Part shown: positions 1 to 8,868 of the stretch, one piece after another | Layout: each line of letters opens with the position of its first letter | Numbering within the stretch: position 1 is the stretch's first letter | Assembly (NCBI GenBank): GCA_017994935.1 | Contig: JAGOJU010000021.1 | Location: forward strand, 1 to 54,181 | Reading direction: 5' to 3' | Length of the DNA: 54,181 nt | Source: Opitutaceae bacterium | Lineage (GTDB): Bacteria > Verrucomicrobiota > Verrucomicrobiia > Opitutales > Opitutaceae | Position numbers and translations under genes: made by a program | The notes under the pieces: generated by a model | Told to the model about the DNA's origin: nothing | The model's input: the letters and a program-made list of their open reading frames with translations, nothing else | Database searches by the model: none

Positions 1-172
1 ATGTGCGATGCTCCTTCCCATCCTTGCGGCGAACCCGGCACTTCAAGTGCATGCGCGAACTTTATCAGACCCGCCTCAACCTGGATAGATGGCAGGTCGG
101 GCCTACACGCCCTTTTGAAAATCGCATCCTTCCCAATCAATCACTTGCGCGATCTCCCCCCCCTCAATTTAG

Positions 173-834
<662 letters not shown>

Positions 835-890
835 CCAAATCTTGATTCTGCGATTTTACTTATTAAACATTAGTAATAAACAGTCTATGT

Positions 891-1330
891 GACTCAAAGT
901 GCGGTCTTCGACACTACAACAAGAAGTCTTTCAATGTGGAAGTGGATCGTCTCTTCGACGGACTGGCCCGGGTGATGGAGCCTGTCCAGGCAAGCCGTTG
1001 GCTGAAACAGCTCAACTATCAGAGAAAACGAGGATGCGGCCAGATTGATGGCGATGTAGTGCAGGCCGGACTTCACCCGGGCCTCGCCCGAGCCATGCAA
1101 CGCGAGGCCCCTCCAAACGGATGGGGCACTGCCGTCGATTCCTCTGCGCGAGACCAAAGCCACGGTCAATATCGGGGAGTACGCCTGGCGGGGAAAGACA
1201 GCGAGCTCGCTGGAGATCACAGTCAGCAGGGTCGGCTCGCACCCAGAGCTGACACTCGTCCATGAGGTGGGGCATTTCATCGATCACCAGGCGCTGGACT
1301 GGCGCGGGGTCATTGCTTCGGAGAAGTCCG
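891..1330 (+). pseudogene. Frameshifted metallopeptidase-like remnant (phage-type)
   Basis: No single frame is open across this stretch, but two frames carry protein-like sequence in succession. One frame around 912-1015 reads VEVDRLFDGLARVMEPVQA. A second frame, open from 1060 to about 1330, reads ETKATVNIGEYAWRGK and then ELTLVHEVGHFIDHQALDW. HEVGH is a HExxH zinc-metallopeptidase motif, and the surrounding pattern resembles metallopeptidase-like domains in phage head or structural proteins. The second frame has a stop at 1057-1059, so at least one frameshift separates the parts. No convincing start codon or RBS was found. I read it as a decayed gene from a mobile element; a sequencing frameshift is the alternative. 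Confidence 0.45.
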
Positions 1331-1609
1331 ATGCCAGCCGTTCCATCCCGTCACATCGCAATCGTCTTCGAACTGGAGCGGGTCGGAAGCCAGGTCATTG
1401 CCGTACCTGCGGATTGCCGTTTCCTCTCGGTCGCTGCAAAAGGGCAGGCGATCCGTTTGTTCGGGCTTTGCGATCCGGAGCTTCCGAAAGTGAGGCGAGA
1501 GGTGAAAATCATTTCAACGGGCCACCGCATCGATGGAAATGCCTGGGAATTTGCTGGGACTGCGGTTACTCGAGGGCGCGTTTTTCACGTATTTGTAGAG
1601 ATCGAGTAG
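1331..1609 (+). CDS. Small DUF7352-like protein
   Basis: The protein has about 92 residues. Its body (HIAIVFELERVGSQVIAVP, then FLSVAAKGQAIRLFGLCDP and RREVKIISTGHRI, ending in GRVFHVFVE) follows the pattern of DUF7352 proteins. That family consists of small beta-rich proteins found mostly in phages and mobile elements, with a typical VP/LPAG...ILSVQ core, a central GTGHPI-like turn and a terminal FHVF. ATG at 1331 is chosen because upstream sequence in this frame belongs to the neighbouring remnant. Function is unknown. Together with the broken metallopeptidase gene just upstream it suggests the residue of a prophage. Confidence 0.5.
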   Translation: MPAVPSRHIAIVFELERVGSQVIAVPADCRFLSVAAKGQAIRLFGLCDPELPKVRREVKIISTGHRIDGNAWEFAGTAVTRGRVFHVFVEIE

Positions 1610-1696
1610 CGGTAGATCGGTCATACAGCCAAACGGCAGCCTTGACACCCGGAGAACGCTTCGGCACTTCAGTCACCTCTTAAAACTTCACTCGCC

Positions 1697-1834
1697 ATGC
1701 AACCGACTTTCCGTCCGCACCGCAAGAAACGCGCCCGCCAGATCGGCTTCCGTGCCCGCAAGGCCACTGCCGGCGGCCGCAAGGTCCTCCGCTCCCGTCG
1801 TCGCAAGGGTCGCAAGCGGTTGACTGTCGTCTAA
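1697..1834 (+). CDS. rpmH: Ribosomal protein bL34
   Basis: This 45-residue, Arg/Lys-rich protein begins [20 protein letters not shown] and carries the L34 signature ([19 protein letters not shown], then KGRKRL). It is a component of the large ribosomal subunit that stabilises 23S rRNA folding. It heads the conserved order rpmH-rnpA-yidD-yidC. A TTGACA hexamer at 1642-1647 could be part of its promoter, although no good -10 box is placed correctly. Too short for many ORF callers. Confidence 0.97.
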   Translation: MQPTFRPHRKKRARQIGFRARKATAGGRKVLRSRRRKGRKRLTVV

Positions 1835-1848
1835 TTACCCATTCGGCC

Positions 1849-2241
1849 ATGCGTTTCCGCGCCGAGCAACACCTGCGGCGCCAGCGCGATATCCGGGCCG
1901 TTCGGGAACGGGGCCGCCGCATGGAATGCGGCGGATTTACGCTTTGGTTCCGGCGGCGTCCCTTGGACCCCCCTGATCCCGTGTCGACGCAAGAACCCAC
2001 GGTCGATCCTTCGCTCCCCCGCGTCTGTGTGGTGGCATCCATTGCCGCAGTCGGTACCGCCGTCCAACGCGCACGCGCCAAGCGTCGGCTGCGTGAGGTG
2101 TTCAGAAACAATCAGGACCGTATCCCCCAAGGCTATGACTTGCTTCTGATCGCGCGACAGTCTCTCAATGGGCTTGAATATCGGGAAATCGAACGAAAAT
2201 TCGTCGACGCCTGTTCCCGCATCGCTCCCTCCACCGCATGA
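1849..2241 (+). CDS. rnpA: Ribonuclease P protein component
   Basis: The protein subunit of RNase P, which helps the catalytic RNA remove 5' leaders from pre-tRNA. The conserved RNR motif appears as [16 protein letters not shown] (about residues 70-85), followed by the typical YDLLLIARQ strand. Length (130 residues) is normal. There is an unusual Pro-rich stretch ([17 protein letters not shown]) between the first helix and the core strands. The gene follows rpmH by 14 bases and overlaps yidD by four (ATGA), so the three are almost certainly co-transcribed and partly coupled. Confidence 0.95.
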   Translation: MRFRAEQHLRRQRDIRAVRERGRRMECGGFTLWFRRRPLDPPDPVSTQEPTVDPSLPRVCVVASIAAVGTAVQRARAKRRLREVFRNNQDRIPQGYDLLLIARQSLNGLEYREIERKFVDACSRIAPSTA

Positions 2242-2627
2242 TCCCGCCCGTGAAGTCCCCGCCCGAATCCATCCGGGCGTTCAGGCTGCCCGCAAGGATC
2301 GTGTCCGCCACACTCCTCGCCGGGATCCGCCTTTACCAGGTCACCGTCTCTCCGGTGCTTCCCTTGATCCTGGGACCCGGTTGCGGCTGTCGTTTCCATC
2401 CGACCTGCTCCCACTACGCCCGGGAGGCCATCCACTGCCACGGTCCACTTTCAGGCGCATGGCTCGCCTTGAAACGGATCGCCCGCTGCCAGCCTTTCCA
2501 TCCTGGCGGGATTGATCCTGTACCCGCGGTCATTCCCCGGCGCCAGGCCCGCGTGTGTCGCGCGATTCCAGCCCCCTCCCTTTCCATCGACGCTTCGCCC
2601 AACCAATCTTCACTCATTAATGGATAA
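2238..2627 (+). CDS. yidD: Membrane protein insertion efficiency factor YidD
   Basis: YidD is a small membrane-associated protein that helps the YidC insertase. The family core is clear: [36 protein letters not shown], with the conserved Cys residues and the GxCRFxPTCSxYA pattern. Most YidD proteins are about 70-90 residues. This one has 129, with a ~45-residue Pro/Arg-rich tail (from about residue 93) that runs over the start of yidC. It overlaps rnpA by four bases and yidC by eight. Confidence 0.93.
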   Translation: MIPPVKSPPESIRAFRLPARIVSATLLAGIRLYQVTVSPVLPLILGPGCGCRFHPTCSHYAREAIHCHGPLSGAWLALKRIARCQPFHPGGIDPVPAVIPRRQARVCRAIPAPSLSIDASPNQSSLING

Positions 2628-4449
2628 GAAGAATCTCATCCTCGGCAGCCTCTTCCTGATCTGCGGCTTCGGCCTCCTGTATGTGCTGCCCAAACAGGCT
2701 CCGCATACCCAGCCACCACCCGCCGCCGCGCCAGCGACCGCAACCCCCGCCGGGAGCGCTACCGCACCTGCCTCCGCACCCGGGGCAACCCTCTCTGCAG
2801 GCGCTGCCGCCGCCCCCCTTACCACGGAGTTCGCAGCCCTCACCAAGGAAGGCGCCGACGCCAAGGTCGTCACGCTCACAAACGATTTCATCGAGGCACG
2901 CTTCACCGACGCCGGCGGTGCAATCCTCGATATCGCTTTCAAGAAATATCCCGCGGTCCAGGGACAACCCGCACCCTACATTTTCAACCAGCTCCACACC
3001 GACCCGATGCTGGCCTTCACGGATTTTCCAGGTATCGACCGCAACACACGCTACAGCCTGGTCTCGTCCTCCTCCACCGAGGTCGTCTTCCAACTGGTCC
3101 TTGAGAACCGCCTCGAAGTCACCCGCCGCTATTCCATCCACGCCCCAGGCGCCACACTCAAGGAAGGCGAGGACCCCTACGAAATCCGCCACGAAACGAC
3201 CTTTCGCAATCTGACGGACCAATCCCTCACCCTGCCACGGGCCGGTCTCAGCCTCGGCACCACCTCGCCCGTAAGCACGATCGACTACGGTCAGTACCTG
3301 AACGTGGGATTCTACGACGGCGACAAGTTTCATCACACGGAACGCTCCCAACTCGAAGGCGGCGGCTTCCTCTCCAGTTTCGGCGTCGGTTCCCGTGCGC
3401 CAAAACCCTTCATTGAGGAGCAGGGCACGGTGCAATGGGCCACGGTCAAGAACCAGTTCTTCGCCGCCATCTACTCACCCGAACAGCCGGGCATCGGCAC
3501 CACCATCCGGCGGGTTGAGCTGCCCCCGATGATCGACAGTTCGCGCGCCAACATCGGAATCTCAGGCACCGCCCGCTTTGATCTCAAGGCGCTTCCGGCA
3601 AAGGGGACCGAAACGCTTTCGGGCGACTTCTATGTCGGCCCGAAGGAATACAAGCGACTCGTGAGCCTCGGCAAGAATCAGGACAAGGTGATGCAGTTCG
3701 ACCTGTATTTCTTCAGCCGGATCCTCCTGAGCGGCTACGTCAGCCCGTTCCTTCTCACACTGCTTCACGGCGCGCACTCGATCGCTCCGAACTGGGGCGT
3801 GGCAATCATCCTGATGACGCTTTTCCTCAAGCTCATCACCCTACCCTTCACGCTCGCCGCCTCGCGCGCCTCCAAACGCATGCAGAAGCTGCAGCCGCTG
3901 CTCAAGGAGATCCGCGAGAAGTACAAGGACACCCCGCAGAAGCTGAACCAGGCGACGATGGAGGTCTTCAAGGAAAACAAGGTCAATCCGATGGGCGGAT
4001 GCCTTCCGATCCTCATCACCATCCCGCTCTTCGTGGGATTCTTCGCCATGCTGCAGAGCGCCTCGGAGCTGCGCTTCGCCCCGTTTCTATGGGCATCGGA
4101 TCTGTCGGCCCCCGACACCGTGGCCCGCATCTTCGGCCTTCCGCTGAACATCATGCCGCTCCTCATGGGCGCAACCATGGTCGTGCAGATGCGCCTCACC
4201 CCTACGCCGACAACCGACAACATGCAGGCGAAGATCATGCAGTTCATGCCGATCATCTTCACCCTGTTCTGCTACAACTTCTCGTGTGCCCTGGCGCTCT
4301 ATTCCACGGTCAACGGACTCTTCACCATCGGACAGCAGCTCATGGTGAACAAGTATTCCAAGGACACCCAGCTCGCCCAGCCGGCGACCGCACCGCTCGG
4401 CGGAAATCCCTGGAAAAAGACCAAGAACGTGACGCCGAAAAAGCGCTGA
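2620..4449 (+). CDS. yidC: Membrane protein insertase YidC
   Basis: YidC inserts and folds inner-membrane proteins, alone or with SecYEG. The start at ATG 2620 gives [24 protein letters not shown], the usual N-terminal anchor of Gram-negative YidC. It is followed by an Ala/Pro/Thr-rich linker (about residues 25-75), the large periplasmic domain (about 80-360), and the conserved C-terminal five-helix insertase region. That region includes [32 protein letters not shown], the cytoplasmic coiled hairpin ([21 protein letters not shown]) and [20 protein letters not shown]. The C-terminus is basic ([13 protein letters not shown]). An upstream in-frame start at 2512 lies wholly inside yidD and is not used. 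Length of 609 residues is typical. Confidence 0.97.
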   Translation: MDKKNLILGSLFLICGFGLLYVLPKQAPHTQPPPAAAPATATPAGSATAPASAPGATLSAGAAAAPLTTEFAALTKEGADAKVVTLTNDFIEARFTDAGGAILDIAFKKYPAVQGQPAPYIFNQLHTDPMLAFTDFPGIDRNTRYSLVSSSSTEVVFQLVLENRLEVTRRYSIHAPGATLKEGEDPYEIRHETTFRNLTDQSLTLPRAGLSLGTTSPVSTIDYGQYLNVGFYDGDKFHHTERSQLEGGGFLSSFGVGSRAPKPFIEEQGTVQWATVKNQFFAAIYSPEQPGIGTTIRRVELPPMIDSSRANIGISGTARFDLKALPAKGTETLSGDFYVGPKEYKRLVSLGKNQDKVMQFDLYFFSRILLSGYVSPFLLTLLHGAHSIAPNWGVAIILMTLFLKLITLPFTLAASRASKRMQKLQPLLKEIREKYKDTPQKLNQATMEVFKENKVNPMGGCLPILITIPLFVGFFAMLQSASELRFAPFLWASDLSAPDTVARIFGLPLNIMPLLMGATMVVQMRLTPTPTTDNMQAKIMQFMPIIFTLFCYNFSCALALYSTVNGLFTIGQQLMVNKYSKDTQLAQPATAPLGGNPWKKTKNVTPKKR

Positions 4450-4481
4450 TCGTACGCGGTTCCTCCTGACTTCATCGCACC

Positions 4482-5204
4482 ATGGCAGGACACAACAAGT
4501 GGTCGAAGGTCAAGCGGCTGAAGGCCGTTTCGGATGCCCGCAAGGGCAAGGTGTTTTCCCGCCTCTCTCGCGACATCACGCTGGCGGCAAAGGCCGGCGG
4601 CGGCGACATCGACGGAAATGCACGCCTGCGCACCCTCGTCCTCAAGGCGCGCGAGGCAAACATGCCGGCGGACAATGTCGACCGCGCGATCAAGAAGGGC
4701 ACGGGTGAACTGCCGGGAGTGACATACGAGGATGTCATCTACGAGGGCTACGGTCCCGGCGGCGTGGCGTTCATTGTCAAGGTCACGACCGACAACAAGA
4801 CACGCTCAGCCCAGGACGTGCGTTCGATCTTTGCGCGGCACGGCGGCAATCTCGCCGCAACGGGCGCGGTTGCCTTTCAATTTCTCCACGCCGGACAGTT
4901 CCTCATCTCTCGCGACCAGTCGACCGAGGACAGACTGATGGAACTGGCCCTCGATGCCGGCGCCGACGATGTCATCACGACGGACGACGGATTCGAGGTG
5001 CGGTGCGACATCCACCTCTTCGACAAGGTGCTTCACGCGATTGATCGCGCGGGCATCAAGACCGTGAGCGCCGAAATGGCCTACATTCCCAACAGCACGG
5101 TGCCCGTGGATCGCGGCATCGCCACGTCCGTCGAGAAGCTGCACGATGCGCTCGACGAGCACGACGATGTGCAGCAGGTTTTCTCCAACGAGGAGAGCGG
5201 CTGA
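4482..5204 (+). CDS. yebC: YebC/PmpR family regulatory/translation protein
   Basis: A 240-residue member of the YebC/PmpR family. These proteins were first described as DNA-binding regulators, and some have more recently been linked to ribosome stalling at proline stretches. The start MAGHNKWSKVKRLKAVSDARKGKVFSRL is near-universal in the family, as are GGDxxxNxRLR and YEGYGPGGVAFIVKVTTDNKTRSAQDVR. It follows yidC by 32 bases and precedes metX by 15, so it may be part of the same long transcript. No truncation seen. Confidence 0.95.
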   Translation: MAGHNKWSKVKRLKAVSDARKGKVFSRLSRDITLAAKAGGGDIDGNARLRTLVLKAREANMPADNVDRAIKKGTGELPGVTYEDVIYEGYGPGGVAFIVKVTTDNKTRSAQDVRSIFARHGGNLAATGAVAFQFLHAGQFLISRDQSTEDRLMELALDAGADDVITTDDGFEVRCDIHLFDKVLHAIDRAGIKTVSAEMAYIPNSTVPVDRGIATSVEKLHDALDEHDDVQQVFSNEESG

Positions 5205-5219
5205 CCGGCCGCGTCAGCC

Positions 5220-6449
5220 ATGACCGACGACGACAGCCAGGCCAGCACCCTTCTGAGAACCCACGGAAATGTGGGCGTGGTCGAGCCGCGCGACTTCGTC
5301 TCGCCGGAGCCATTCATCTTCGAAAGCGGTCAGTCTCTTCCCGGTTTCACCCTTCGGTACGAAACCTACGGCACGCTCAATGCGGAACGCGACAACGCAA
5401 TCCTGATCTGTCACGCGCTCAGCGGCGACCATCACTGCGCGGGCGTCCATTCGCCGGCTGATCGCAAGCCCGGCTGGTGGAACAATCTGATCGGTCCGGG
5501 AAAACCCGTGGACACCAACCAGTTCTTCGTCCTCTGCGCGAATGTCATCGGGGGATGCCAAGGCTCGACCGGGCCGCTGTCGATCGATCCCGCGACAGGC
5601 ACGCCGTACGGCACGCGCTTTCCGTTTGTCACAATCCGCGACATGGTGCGCACCCAGAAGCGCTGGCTCGAGGGCATCGGTGTGCCATCGATTCATGCGG
5701 TCATCGGCGGTTCAATGGGCGGCATGCTCGCGCTTCAATGGGCCGTGGAGTTTCCCGGTTCGGTGAAACGTGTGATCGTCATGGCGACGACGGCCCGCGA
5801 AAGCGCGCAGGGCATCGCCTTCAATGAGGTCGGTCGCCAGGCAATCATGCAGGATCCCGCCTGGAACAACGGCGACTATCCAGGCAACGGCGGCCCGCGT
5901 GTGGGCCTGGCAATCGCGCGCATGATGGCGCACATCACGTATCTCAGCGACGCGGGACTCGACCGCAAATTCGGACGTCGGCGCCGGCACCGCCATACTG
6001 CCCACGTGCCACCGGCTCAGGCACGTGCGGAAGATGGCGTGTCACTCGGCGCACCCAGTCCTGCGGAAACAGGAACACCGGACGCCGCCACATCGGCCGA
6101 CTTCGAATTCGAGATCGAGAGCTACCTCCGCCATCAGGGACAGAGTTTCATCAATCGGTTCGACGCCAATTCCTACCTCTACATCACCCGCGCGATCGAT
6201 CACTTTGATCTGGCCCCGGGTGACCTCTCGCTCGAGCAGGCGTTTGCACCGGTTGAGGCCGAGACGCTCGTCATCGGCTTCACGAGCGACTGGCTGTTTC
6301 CTCCCGAGCAGAACCGGGAGATCGCCCTTGCGCTCCTCCGGGCAGGCAAGAAAGCCCACTACGCAGAGCTCAACACCGACCTCGGTCACGATTCCTTCCT
6401 CCTGGAATCCCCCCAGCTCTACAACCTGGTGCGAAGCTTTTTGGAATAG
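5220..6449 (+). CDS. metX: Homoserine O-acetyltransferase
   Basis: MetX acylates homoserine (normally from acetyl-CoA) as the first committed step of methionine synthesis. It has an alpha/beta hydrolase fold. The nucleophile elbow is IGGSMGG (Ser165), and the rest of the triad is Asp357 (in TSDWLF) and His390 (in LGHDSF). Signature segments NVIGGCQGSTGP and YLYITRAIDHFDL are present. The lid region carries an extra Arg/His then Pro/Ala-rich stretch of about 40 residues (about 253-294), between KFGR and FEIESYLRHQGQSF, longer than in most homologues. Acetyl versus succinyl specificity cannot be settled by eye. Its usual partner metW lies about 4 kb downstream, beyond an ABC transporter cassette. 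Confidence 0.94.
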   Translation: MTDDDSQASTLLRTHGNVGVVEPRDFVSPEPFIFESGQSLPGFTLRYETYGTLNAERDNAILICHALSGDHHCAGVHSPADRKPGWWNNLIGPGKPVDTNQFFVLCANVIGGCQGSTGPLSIDPATGTPYGTRFPFVTIRDMVRTQKRWLEGIGVPSIHAVIGGSMGGMLALQWAVEFPGSVKRVIVMATTARESAQGIAFNEVGRQAIMQDPAWNNGDYPGNGGPRVGLAIARMMAHITYLSDAGLDRKFGRRRRHRHTAHVPPAQARAEDGVSLGAPSPAETGTPDAATSADFEFEIESYLRHQGQSFINRFDANSYLYITRAIDHFDLAPGDLSLEQAFAPVEAETLVIGFTSDWLFPPEQNREIALALLRAGKKAHYAELNTDLGHDSFLLESPQLYNLVRSFLE

Positions 6450-6497
6450 CGCGCTTCGCCCGTTTGGAGTCCGGCCTTCAAAGCGTTCCGATCCTGC

Positions 6498-6646
6498 TCA
6501 CGCGGAGGCGCGGAGACGCGAAGAGGTTCAAGCGTGGTAACCTGCAGTGCATATTCCACATTCAGTATATTTCGTGTTCTCGGTCATTCTCGCTCAACGA
6601 TTCGGTCGTTTACCTCTCTCCTTCGCGTCTCCGCGCCTCCGCGTGA
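6498..6646. repeat. REPIN-like inverted repeat (26-bp perfect arms)
   Basis: The 26 bases at 6498-6523 (containing CGCGGAGGCGCGGAGACGCG) recur as an exact reverse complement at 6621-6646, separated by 97 bases. The arms are G/C-rich; the interior is AT-richer and has no convincing gene. Short purine-rich arms of this kind (GCGGAGGCGCGGAGAC) are the sort of extragenic repeat mobilised by REP-associated transposases. The element occupies the gap between metX and the sugar ABC operon. A small ORF spanning 6464-6646 is an accident of the repeat. Confidence 0.8.
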
Positions 6647-6708
6647 AATCCTGAAGGTCGGATCCCCAACATGACTCCGCGCTTGAGCCCGAGCCTGGAG
6701 GCTGTTGA

Positions 6709-7836
6709 ATGCGGCTACCCATGCTTTCCAGACTCCGCCAAGCCTTCCGCTTCCAGGAAAGCGGCTTGTTGCTAATCATTCTTGTCTTGGGAACCTTGTT
6801 GACACTGTTCAGCGGCACGGTGCGCACGCCGGAATTCAGGATCTCTCCCGACGGCACGCGTGAGCGGGTGTTCACGGTGGACAAGGATGGCGAACGCGTC
6901 CCTTCCTTCGTGGAGCGCAACAAGTTCCTCAACGCGCAGAATCTGGCCCAGCTTGCCAAGGACACCAGCTTCATCGCCATCATGGCCGTGGGAATGGCCC
7001 TCGTGATCATCTCGGGCGGCATCGATCTCTCCGTGGGTTCCATCTACGCCCTCGCCTCCGTTACCGGCGCCTTGGTGATGCACGCCTACGGCGCCGATGG
7101 TTCCCATGTGGAATCCCCCGGCATGGGCATTTTTCTCGGGGTCTCCACCTGCCTGGGAGTCGCAGCACTCTGCGGACTGCTGAACGGGGGACTCACCGTG
7201 GCCCTGCGCGTCCATCCGTTCATCATCACCCTCGGTTCAATGGCGATCCTGAGGGGCGTCGCGTTCGTGGCCACAAAGGGCCAGTCCGTCGGCAGTTTCC
7301 CATCCGGGTTCCGTGACTTCGTCCGCTTTGAATGGGGCCAGAACATCAGTATCGTTCCGCTCGCCGTGATGATCCTGGTGACGATTCTCGGCTGGGTGTT
7401 TCTCTCACGCCTGGCGGCAGGGCGCCGCGTGTACGCCATCGGCGGAAATGAGCTGGCCTCGCAGTTCAGCGGCATCCGCGTCAACCGCGTGAAGCTCGGC
7501 GTCTATCTCTTTTCAGGACTCTCCGCCGGCGTGGCGGCGCTGCTGTCGCTCGGCTACTATGGTGCCGCGACCTCCGGAGACGGACAGGGCTACGAGCTCA
7601 ATGTCATCGCCGCTGCCGTGGTGGGTGGCGCCAGCCTCACCGGCGGGCGAGGCACCGCGCTCGGCGTGGTGCTCGGGGCCCTCATCATCCAGATGATCAG
7701 CAGCGGCATCGTCATCCTCGGCATTGATCAAAACTACAGCCAGATCATCATCGGCACGGTCGTGATCGCGGCCGTCGTCCTCGACAATCTCACCACCTGG
7801 ATGCGCCGCCGCCGCACCCTCCGAACCCCAGGCTGA
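6709..7836 (+). CDS. Ribose-type sugar ABC transporter permease
   Basis: Inner-membrane permease of the carbohydrate uptake transporter 2 (RbsC-like) class. Around ten hydrophobic segments are visible. The family hallmark VIISGGIDLSVGSIYAL and the later GGASLTGGRGTALGVVLGALII are both present. A polar periplasmic stretch of about 50 residues (residues 35-85) after the first helix is longer than in E. coli RbsC. ATG 6709 is supported by GGAGG seven bases upstream. It is first of a three-gene set with a binding protein and a double ATPase. The sugar is not identifiable from sequence. Confidence 0.9.
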   Translation: MRLPMLSRLRQAFRFQESGLLLIILVLGTLLTLFSGTVRTPEFRISPDGTRERVFTVDKDGERVPSFVERNKFLNAQNLAQLAKDTSFIAIMAVGMALVIISGGIDLSVGSIYALASVTGALVMHAYGADGSHVESPGMGIFLGVSTCLGVAALCGLLNGGLTVALRVHPFIITLGSMAILRGVAFVATKGQSVGSFPSGFRDFVRFEWGQNISIVPLAVMILVTILGWVFLSRLAAGRRVYAIGGNELASQFSGIRVNRVKLGVYLFSGLSAGVAALLSLGYYGAATSGDGQGYELNVIAAAVVGGASLTGGRGTALGVVLGALIIQMISSGIVILGIDQNYSQIIIGTVVIAAVVLDNLTTWMRRRRTLRTPG

Positions 7837-7875
7837 ATTCCCTGTCCCACTTTCATCCCGTCACTCCATCAAACC

Positions 7876-8841
7876 ATGAAACTGATCCGCTCTCTCGTCA
7901 CCTTTGCCGGTTTTGCCGCGGCCTCCATCCTGGCCACCGCCGCGCCGCGCACACTCGTCATAGGCCTTGTCGCCAAGTCCCAGGGCAACCCGGTTTTCCA
8001 GGCCGCCCGCGTCGGCGCCGAGGACGCCGCCAAGGAGCTCGGCAAGAAACTCAACCTCAACATCAAGATCGACTGGCGCACTCCAAACGAGGAGGACGCC
8101 CAAAAGCAGGCAGAGGCGATTGAGCAGCTCGTGCTGGCCGGCGCCGAAGGCATCGCCGTGAGCTGCTCCGATGCCAACAAACTGACCGACGCCATCAATT
8201 CCGCCGTCCGCAACGGCGTGCCGGTCGCGACCTTCGATTCCGATGCGCCCGACAGCAAACGTTTCGTCACGTATGGCGTCGACGACATCGATTGCGGCAG
8301 GCAGGTCATGTCGGAACTCGCCAAGCTGATGAACGGCAAGGGTATTGTTGCCATCCTTGCCGGAAACCAGAACGCACCCAATCTCCAGAAGCGCGTCCAG
8401 GGCGTGCGCGAGGAAGCCGCGAAATATCCCGGCATCACGATCCGCAACACCTATTACCACAAGGAAACGCCCCAGGACGCCGCCGCAAAGGTTGAGCAGG
8501 TCATGCAGGCAAATCCCGACATCACCGGCTGGGCCATGATCGGAGGATGGCCGCTGTTCACCGAAAACGCCCTCAACTGGCAGCCCGGCACCGTGAAGTG
8601 TGTATCCGTCGACGCACTGCCCGCGCAGCTCGCGTACGTCCGCAGCGGACACGTCCCGGTGCTCCTCGCCCAGCAGTGCTACGCCTGGGGACATCGCTCC
8701 GTCGAACTCCTGATCGACAAGATCGTGCTCAAGAAGAATCCCCCCGCAGTCAAGGAGGTCAGCGCACTCATCCCCGTCAACAAGGACAACGTCGACGCAT
8801 TCGCGAAGAACTGGGTCACCTGGCTCCCCAGCTCACGCTGA
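7876..8841 (+). CDS. Periplasmic sugar-binding protein of the ABC transporter
   Basis: This 321-residue protein has a signal peptide (MKLIRSLVTFAGFAAASILATAA) and a type 1 periplasmic binding protein fold related to ribose-binding protein. Diagnostic strands are TLVIGLVAKSQGNPVFQAAR, GIAVSCSDANKLTDAINSA, GVPVATFDSDAP, and the hinge-like GIVAILAGNQNAPNLQKRVQG. The GWAMIGGWPLF segment probably belongs to the second lobe of the pocket. It lies between the permease (39-base gap) and the ATPase (27-base gap), an order seen in several RbsC/B/A operons. Ligand unknown; a pentose or hexose is likely from the family. Confidence 0.9.
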   Translation: MKLIRSLVTFAGFAAASILATAAPRTLVIGLVAKSQGNPVFQAARVGAEDAAKELGKKLNLNIKIDWRTPNEEDAQKQAEAIEQLVLAGAEGIAVSCSDANKLTDAINSAVRNGVPVATFDSDAPDSKRFVTYGVDDIDCGRQVMSELAKLMNGKGIVAILAGNQNAPNLQKRVQGVREEAAKYPGITIRNTYYHKETPQDAAAKVEQVMQANPDITGWAMIGGWPLFTENALNWQPGTVKCVSVDALPAQLAYVRSGHVPVLLAQQCYAWGHRSVELLIDKIVLKKNPPAVKEVSALIPVNKDNVDAFAKNWVTWLPSSR

Positions 8842-8868
8842 CGCAGCCCCTCTCCGGCGAACCACCAG

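Noticed and set aside
1..172. Short open frames at the left edge
   Set aside because: No motif, start signal or family pattern could be seen; the stretch is left without a gene.
1642..1670. TTGACA before rpmH as a promoter
   Set aside because: The -35 hexamer is good, but the bases 17 positions on (CACTTC) do not resemble a -10 box, so I did not list it as a feature.
6464..6646. 60-codon frame downstream of metX
   Set aside because: Its ends are made of the two arms of the inverted repeat; the middle has no coding character.
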